Shown here: positions 58,865 to 64,000 of the stretch, piece by piece
Numbering within the stretch: the stretch's first letter is position 1
Layout of the letters: each line of letters opens with the position of its first letter
NCBI GenBank assembly: GCA_946480715.1
Contig: CAMLKK010000008.1
Coordinates: 33,085 to 97,084 of the forward strand
Direction: 5' to 3'
Length of the DNA stretch: 64,000 bases
From: an uncultured Bacteriovorax sp.
GTDB lineage: Bacteria; Bdellovibrionota; Bacteriovoracia; Bacteriovoracales; Bacteriovoracaceae
Notes under the pieces: model-generated
The model's database searches: none
Told to the model about the DNA's origin: nothing
What the model saw: the letters and a program-made list of their open reading frames with translations, nothing else
Program-made: the position numbers and the translations under genes

Positions 58865-59511
58865 TTGATTGCCAGGAATCCGGCCGGATCGATAGCTTCG
58901 CCATTGCGACGAACTTCAAAGTGCAAATGTGGACCATAAGTTCGTCCAGTCATTCCAATCTGAGCGATTACTTGCCCGCGATATACTCGTTGACCCGCTT
59001 TCGTAAAATTAACTTTGGCATGAGCATAAACGGTAAAAAAGCCATTTTTATGCGCGATAACTGTTATGTTTCCATAACCACCAATTTCATCACCTGAATA
59101 GACAACAACCCCTTCACTTGCCGCCACAATATGTGAACCAACACGTCCAGGTATATCAATTCCTTCGTGGTTTTTTCCCCAACGTTGCCCAAAAGCTGAA
59201 CTCGTTTTATTACTGCTTGGAACGGGCCAGAGAAACTCTCCCGACTGAAGATAACGGTGAGGATCGAATGCTTTTGTCTCGAACTCTTGCTCAACTAGGC
59301 CTCGCTTAAGAGGGATAAATACCCATTCGCCAGGTCTGATAGCTTTGCCTGCATTTGATGCTTCAATTTTTTCTTTTGGTACGTTGAACTCTTTGGCAAG
59401 TGTATCGAGAGTATCTGTATTTTTAACTTGAATATAGTGGCCGCTTTTTACACTCGCACAAGCAACTGTAAAAAAGAGAGGTAAAATAAATAAAATTTTT
59501 CTGAAAAGCAT
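58861..59511 (-). CDS. LysM-M23 metallopeptidase lipoprotein
   Basis: A ~216-residue envelope protein with a lipoprotein signal (lipobox TVAC), a LysM-like peptidoglycan-binding segment (YIQVKNTDTLDTLAKEFNVPKEKIEASN) and a C-terminal M23 domain. Zinc ligands are visible in HEGIDIPG and HLHFEVR, with YAHAK nearby, so an active LytM-type endopeptidase that cuts cross-links is likely rather than a dead activator. Two ATG codons (59523 and 59511) are possible. It is followed upstream by surE. Confidence 0.9.
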   Translation of the reverse strand: MLFRKILFILPLFFTVACASVKSGHYIQVKNTDTLDTLAKEFNVPKEKIEASNAGKAIRPGEWVFIPLKRGLVEQEFETKAFDPHRYLQSGEFLWPVPSSNKTSSAFGQRWGKNHEGIDIPGRVGSHIVAASEGVVVYSGDEIGGYGNITVIAHKNGFFTVYAHAKVNFTKAGQRVYRGQVIAQIGMTGRTYGPHLHFEVRRNGEAIDPAGFLAIN

Positions 59512-59537
59512 TCTTATTATCATCTTCCGTGATTCTC

Positions 59538-60365
59538 TTAAATTTGCCTTGGATTGATATGATCCAAAAATTTCTTTAGATCTGTCATCAAAGCCTCACT
59601 GGACAATCCATAATCCAAGAGCTTTACAGGCGAGAGAGAAATCATTTTTTGTTCTACCGCCAAACAATCAGAGTCATCATAAGACTCGAATCCGCGATAC
59701 ACACCACCAATCCAGTAATACTTTCTTCCGCGGAAATCTAATCGTTCATCGATCTCTTCAGAATACTTGCGAAGTCCAACTTTGGTGACCTTTAGGCCTT
59801 TAATCTCCGCTTCACTACACCATGGAACGTTCACGTTCAATAATGTCATCGGCGGAATTGATTGAGATATATTTGATTGTACAAGAGATTTGATAAAATT
59901 TGAAGCAGTATAATAATAATCATTGTTTTTTACAGTTGATTTGAAATCCATGCATGATGAGACAGCAATAGATGGAATGCCATGAAAAGTAGCTTCGCGT
60001 GCAGCGGCCACGGTACCAGAATAAAAAACATCTTGTCCTAAGTTTGCACCACGATTGATTCCCGAGACGAGTAGATCGATTTTTTCTCCTGCATATTTGG
60101 CACCTTTATTTTTAAAAAGATGTCCAAGTGCCATTAACGAACAATCAGCTGGAAAACCGCTGCAGCCATAAATGTCTTCTGCAATTTCTTCCATGCGAAT
60201 GGTGTGATCAAGTGTCAGCGTATGACCTGTTGTCGATCTCTCTTGTAAAGGGGCGACCACAATAACTCTAGCAATACTTTTTAATGTATCTTTGAGAATG
60301 TTAATTCCTGGAGCATGAACACCATCATCATTTACAAGAACAATTGTAGGTCTACTTGCTGTCAC
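59538..60365 (-). CDS. surE: 5'/3'-nucleotidase SurE
   Basis: A 275-residue SurE phosphatase that removes phosphate from nucleoside monophosphates, linked to stationary-phase survival. The N-terminal LVNDDGVHAPG metal site, LTLDHTIR and VSGINRGANLGQDVFYSGTVAAAREA are intact. surE is often followed by pcm; here it follows the TrpF-like gene (stop and start overlap by one base) and is not next to pcm. Confidence 0.95.
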   Translation of the reverse strand: MTASRPTIVLVNDDGVHAPGINILKDTLKSIARVIVVAPLQERSTTGHTLTLDHTIRMEEIAEDIYGCSGFPADCSLMALGHLFKNKGAKYAGEKIDLLVSGINRGANLGQDVFYSGTVAAAREATFHGIPSIAVSSCMDFKSTVKNNDYYYTASNFIKSLVQSNISQSIPPMTLLNVNVPWCSEAEIKGLKVTKVGLRKYSEEIDERLDFRGRKYYWIGGVYRGFESYDDSDCLAVEQKMISLSPVKLLDYGLSSEALMTDLKKFLDHINPRQI

Positions 60366-61039
60366 TAGAACGCCTGCTTATGAATAAAAGATTTTTTTAA
60401 TGAGTGAACGTTTAATTCTTTTTCAAGTTTTTTTAAGTCTACATTTCTGTAACAGAGTTCAATTTCAGATGAAATGGGCAGGGCCAGCCGGTCAAAGTCC
60501 ATCATGTCGGTTAGACTCGGAAAAAGATCATCAGACCATTCAGCTCTTAAAACAAATTCCTTTTCTGTTGTGACCGCAGAAAATTGTTTAAAAAATTGAG
60601 AGAGAAAAATTTGAAGTTTTCCTGAAGACTGCATCTCTGCAAAAAGTCCGTATGGAAATACAAATCCTTTAAAGAGTGCTGATTGGACGAGGGCACGGTC
60701 AAGATGAGGATCAAAGACAACATAGTAATGAAGTCCTCTCTCTTCTGGTAGTCCCTTCCACTCCATACACTCAAGAGAAAGATTTTCGCGTTTAATTCCT
60801 GCCTTTGTAAGATCAAGAATCACTTTATCAATCATAGGATCATCAGAACGAGTAAATGATAATGTGAGGAAATCTTTTTCAGAAAGAAGTGGGACAAGTT
60901 GTTCGAGTAGAACATACTCTTGGATAAAATTCATACTTCGAGGATTGAAGTCGAGACCAAAATGGGCCACACCGTGAGATTTTAAAAATTTCAAGGTTCG
61001 AGCATCATATATTCCGTCAATTTTGAGAAGATTGGCCAT
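60365..61039 (-). CDS. TrpF-like TIM-barrel protein of unknown activity
   Basis: A 224-residue protein whose start (LLKIDGIYDARTLKFLKSHGVAHFGLDFNPRSMNFI is residues 4-39) resembles phosphoribosylanthranilate isomerase TrpF: the K-I-x-G-I opening, the gap and the GxxFxPxS motif align. In TrpF the residue after KI is the catalytic Cys; here it is Asp. The C-terminal half is less similar. It may be a divergent isomerase for another sugar phosphate or a non-enzymatic relative. It lies between surE and a PabA/TrpG-like gene with no other tryptophan genes nearby. Confidence 0.55.
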   Translation of the reverse strand: MANLLKIDGIYDARTLKFLKSHGVAHFGLDFNPRSMNFIQEYVLLEQLVPLLSEKDFLTLSFTRSDDPMIDKVILDLTKAGIKRENLSLECMEWKGLPEERGLHYYVVFDPHLDRALVQSALFKGFVFPYGLFAEMQSSGKLQIFLSQFFKQFSAVTTEKEFVLRAEWSDDLFPSLTDMMDFDRLALPISSEIELCYRNVDLKKLEKELNVHSLKKSFIHKQAF

Positions 61040-61093
61040 AACTCAGCTTAGCTTATGCAGCTTCGCTTTTCAGGCTTGGTCAGAATTTGCCTC

Positions 61094-61624
61094 TTATGAG
61101 TTTATAAAATCTAAAAGAGGTTCGAAGAAAGTGATCTGATTTTCAGTACCGATGGATTCCGGATGAAATTGATATGTTACTCCCCGATCCCATTGAAACG
61201 AAATTTCTTCAAGGTTGTTTTTGAAAACTCCCAATGAATTATATCTTTGAACCAAGACATCTTGCCCGTTTAATTTTAGTTGCACCACTTGACCGTGAAC
61301 TTGATCGGCCACAGGTTTCACCTGAAAACCTTTTAAGAGACCAATGATTTGATGTCCTAAACAAATGCCCATCAAAAAAACGTTTTCGTCTGCCATTAAT
61401 TCGCGAATGGCAGGAATATATTTTCTATAAAGGTCTGGATGCCCTGGACCTGGCCCTAAAATAATGGCCTTGTTCCCAAGTTGAACTTGCCAGTCACTTA
61501 CCATATTTTCAAAAAAATCCTGGTGGGAAACAACTTTGCAGGAAGGTTCATGTTCAAACAGAACACTTGCAATGTTGTAAGTGAAACTGTCTTCAAAATC
61601 GATAATAAGGATTTTATCTAACAT
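61094..61624 (-). CDS. PabA/TrpG-like glutamine amidotransferase
   Basis: A 176-residue class-I glutamine amidotransferase, slightly shorter than the usual ~190. The nucleophile Cys88 (MGICLGHQ), His154 and Glu156 (YQFHPESIGTE) and the oxyanion segment LGPGPGHP are intact. It would supply ammonia to a chorismate-using partner (PabB or TrpE) for folate or tryptophan. Neither partner is in the window. It overlaps the end of lptD by 11 bases, a combination I cannot explain by pathway. Confidence 0.87.
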   Translation of the reverse strand: MLDKILIIDFEDSFTYNIASVLFEHEPSCKVVSHQDFFENMVSDWQVQLGNKAIILGPGPGHPDLYRKYIPAIRELMADENVFLMGICLGHQIIGLLKGFQVKPVADQVHGQVVQLKLNGQDVLVQRYNSLGVFKNNLEEISFQWDRGVTYQFHPESIGTENQITFFEPLLDFINS

Positions 61625-63974
61625 TGATTGATGTGAAACTGTTGTTGTTGTAATTGATATAAAACAAGAATCCGAATTTTTTATCGATTAAGTCTCGAGC
61701 ATAATTTAATTCAAGCTTCCAACAATTATTGAGTGGACTGTAGAGAACAGAGTAGCTGCTCGAATTAATTAAACGACTTTCAATATCATAATCAAGAGCA
61801 TTTTTAATTGTAAGTAAATCACTAATTTGCAATGTGAGTCCATACCCGATCAACTTTGAAATCGGTATACTTGATGAATTGAATGAATTGTAAGTAAACT
61901 TCGAACTAAGAGAAGCACGATCAAGAGCATATGAAACATTTGAAGTTAGCTTATGTTCTTTCGTTCGGTGAAAATAAAATTCTTGCACTGAAAATGATAA
62001 TCGATTGAGCGATAAACCAGTATTGATGTATAGCCTTGTCAATCGATCGTTGAGATCATCCGAATCAACAGTTAAGTCTAAACCTTGAGAAAGTTCAAAA
62101 TAAGTAATATTTCGATAATCAAAATTATCTTTTAAGTACCTGCCATCAACGAATGGATCAAACTTGCGCGCAGTTTTTTGAATGAGACTATTATTCCATT
62201 GAAACTCAACAGTGTTGCTCAGAGGAAGTGAATCTGTTGCCGTTGTTTGGTTATATAAGTGCTCTTTAGTTCTGATCGCATCCAGATAATCAAATTGTCC
62301 TGCATCGTTTTCTATTTGGTTCCTGAATTTTGCATTTCCTTTAAATGTTTGATCAGAAAGAAAATAATGTTTCAGTTTAAATTCTTGTGAGTGACGATAG
62401 CTGTTGTTTACAACTGTCATCGTCTCTTGACCTTGAGTCGCATTTATTTTCGGAAGTTCACCTACGATTGAGCTCTCAGGAGAATTTTTTTTAGGAGTTT
62501 CTCCGTTGGCATTGAAGTTAATTGGTCTTTGTTCGTTGTAGGCCAATCCATAAACTTTTTCTAACTCAAATTTCGCTTCCGTTTCAAAGATCAAACCTTT
62601 TTTACTGAAGTTTTTTTGCGTTTCAGTTGGTAAACGATAACTTTGAAAATCCAGTTTGGTTTGATTGGTGAAAAGGACTGGACCTAAAGTTCCTATTTGC
62701 CAGTCTACATAAGGCGCAAGATTTAATCGATGAGCATTACGAATAACATTCGAGGTTGCACTATGATTCTGTTTGAAGATTGTATAATCACCGGTAAAAC
62801 CAAATGTTAAATTTTTAACAAAAGGATTGCTCGAATGAATCAAATTATATGGAATACTTGAAAGTGTAAGTTTCGGCAGAATCTGTACATATTGATCATC
62901 GAATGCAGACGGATCCTGGATAAGTAAGTTTTTATTATAATAGGACTGTGCACTCAAAGAAAAAAGAGAATTTCTCGTTTCTAGGAATCCCCCGCCTCCT
63001 ACTTCCGTTCCTTTAATTCTTTCTTTAGAGAAAAAATTCATATCGCGGATTGTATCCAGATCAGACGTATCGTTGAAATAAAAATGTCCATTCACAAATT
63101 GTTTGTGAATAAAGTGAGATTCAAAATTACTAAAATGCCTATATTCTTTTTTGCCTGAGAGTTCTTCTGACGTTTTATAGGGCTCATAGATGCGATCATT
63201 AATCTGAAGTGTATTGAGTTCAAGCCATGTTTTTTCTTTGATGTTTTGTCGATATTGGAATTGTCCACCGAGTCCGCGATTACCAAAAGTGGAAGGTGTT
63301 ATCGTCATATCTCGATAGTCGTCGATCACCCAGAAAAAAGGTTGCTGATAACGAAACCCTTCATCAGAGCTGAAACCAAGAGCAGGAAAAAGTAATCCTG
63401 TCTCTCTTTTTTGTTTGATGGGAAAAATAATGTATGGAACATACATCGCGATGACGCCATTGATTTTAATGAATGCATTTTGCAGTCGAACGTATTGTCC
63501 AATCTCTATAATTATTCGTTTACCCGAGATGCTCCATGATTCCGGACAGTCTTTACACGTTGTATATTCGGCCTCTTCAGCAAAAATAAAATTCGATGTC
63601 GTCTGAGTAATTTTTTTTCCGGTGATGACGTAATTATCTGAGAGCACACGAGCATTATAAATATCTATTTGTTTTGTGAGAAAATTGTAATTGAGTTTTG
63701 TACCGTACAAAGTAAGTTCAGGCGCGATATAACGGACGTTACCTAAAACTTCGGTTTCACCCGTCGTAAAATTGATTTTCGCTTTCTCGCCATAGATGGA
63801 ATTCTTCAAATGAGTGATAACAACATTGCCAACAGCTTCAAATTCATTTTGACTGGATTTGCGAAAGGCCTTGTCTGAGAGAATGTTTATTTTTTCACCG
63901 AGATTAAACTCGAATGTTTCTCGTGCTTGAAGATTAGTTTGGAGAAGAAAGAATAAAACGCTGAACTTCACCAA
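61614..63974 (-). CDS. lptD: LPS-assembly protein LptD (N-terminus near or beyond window edge)
   Basis: A protein of at least 786 residues that inserts lipopolysaccharide in the outer leaflet. An OstA-like N-terminal domain (NEFEAVGNVVITHLKNSIYGEKAKINF, ~45-70) is followed by the LptD barrel with MYVPYIIFPIKQKRETGLLFPALGFS, and amphipathic strands continue to the C-terminus. Two cysteines in TTCKDCPE are close, as in LptD disulfides, but the usual four-Cys pattern is not seen. The frame stays open to the end of the window with hydrophobic signal-like residues; the true start may lie beyond 64000. It ends in a positively charged Arg. Confidence 0.9.
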   Translation of the reverse strand: MVKFSVLFFLLQTNLQARETFEFNLGEKINILSDKAFRKSSQNEFEAVGNVVITHLKNSIYGEKAKINFTTGETEVLGNVRYIAPELTLYGTKLNYNFLTKQIDIYNARVLSDNYVITGKKITQTTSNFIFAEEAEYTTCKDCPESWSISGKRIIIEIGQYVRLQNAFIKINGVIAMYVPYIIFPIKQKRETGLLFPALGFSSDEGFRYQQPFFWVIDDYRDMTITPSTFGNRGLGGQFQYRQNIKEKTWLELNTLQINDRIYEPYKTSEELSGKKEYRHFSNFESHFIHKQFVNGHFYFNDTSDLDTIRDMNFFSKERIKGTEVGGGGFLETRNSLFSLSAQSYYNKNLLIQDPSAFDDQYVQILPKLTLSSIPYNLIHSSNPFVKNLTFGFTGDYTIFKQNHSATSNVIRNAHRLNLAPYVDWQIGTLGPVLFTNQTKLDFQSYRLPTETQKNFSKKGLIFETEAKFELEKVYGLAYNEQRPINFNANGETPKKNSPESSIVGELPKINATQGQETMTVVNNSYRHSQEFKLKHYFLSDQTFKGNAKFRNQIENDAGQFDYLDAIRTKEHLYNQTTATDSLPLSNTVEFQWNNSLIQKTARKFDPFVDGRYLKDNFDYRNITYFELSQGLDLTVDSDDLNDRLTRLYINTGLSLNRLSFSVQEFYFHRTKEHKLTSNVSYALDRASLSSKFTYNSFNSSSIPISKLIGYGLTLQISDLLTIKNALDYDIESRLINSSSYSVLYSPLNNCWKLELNYARDLIDKKFGFLFYINYNNNSFTSINVR

Positions 63975-64000
63975 TGAAGTAATAAGATCCGCAAACGAGT

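Noticed and set aside
1..64000. Mobile element, prophage or CRISPR
   Set aside because: No transposase, integrase, Cas protein, direct-repeat array or terminal inverted repeat was seen, and base and codon use look even across the window.

Overview
The window is a gene-dense, moderately AT-rich bacterial chromosome segment, by eye roughly 40% GC. The mix of genes suggests a Gram-negative bacterium of the Bdellovibrionota, Bacteriovorax/Peredibacter type. It has LptD and predicted outer-membrane proteins, many secreted or lipid-anchored hydrolases, a LexA/DinB pair, a menaquinone gene, and many lineage-specific secreted proteins. The taxonomic call is an inference from gene style, not from a marker gene; there is no rRNA here. 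I found no tRNA, rRNA, CRISPR array, insertion sequence, integrase or phage module. No gene-free stretch exceeds 300 bases.

Layout. 1-6.4 kb: 3' end of panD, a leucine-rich-repeat protein and a cyclic-nucleotide-binding protein, then a minus-strand set (widespread unknown family, S1/P1 nuclease, CheY-like regulator, ClpB). 6.5-12 kb: two small plus-strand genes, then a tight five-gene minus-strand operon (acyl-CoA ligase, alpha/beta hydrolase, SDR, KASIII-like synthase, second hydrolase) that looks like an uncharacterised acyl-chain pathway. 12-20 kb: secreted esterase, AlkB-like dioxygenase, lexA-dinB and a MenE-MenH fusion. 20-30 kb: secreted and envelope proteins, a degenerate 2H phosphoesterase, a kinase-like protein, eno, murI, nth, a secreted protein-glutaminase-like enzyme, and a periplasmic small heat-shock protein / cupredoxin / CpaF operon. 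30-36 kb: FKBP isomerase, e(P4)-type phosphatase, RNase HI, a PTPS-family enzyme, an M14 peptidase and a four-repeat secreted protein.

36-48 kb is housekeeping: membrane ferredoxin, the truB-rbfA-infB-nusA-rimP operon (read on the minus strand), rimI, a TPR/winged-helix regulator, thrS and ddl. 48-55 kb holds the most unusual operon: an aminotransferase-GNAT-pseudoaminotransferase fusion, a C45 self-processing acyltransferase/hydrolase, a second aminotransferase and both subunits of a 3-oxoacid CoA-transferase, all nearly gapless and immediately behind ddl. 55-64 kb: trypsin-like protease, an unknown lipoprotein with a ferredoxin, a DEDDh exonuclease, an M23 lipoprotein, surE, TrpF-like and PabA/TrpG-like proteins, and lptD running to the window edge.

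Regulatory structure stands out. Three secreted-hydrolase or secreted-repeat genes (12066, 34453, 55198) have a 5' hairpin that pairs with their Shine-Dalgarno sequence; the first also has a 17-codon leader ORF. The rimP-nusA-infB operon has a structured leader ending in an intrinsic terminator just before rimP. lexA has a promoter overlapped by two GCCTAGGCTT repeats and appears leaderless. Three tandem 12-bp repeats sit between the divergent acyl-chain operon and the esterase.
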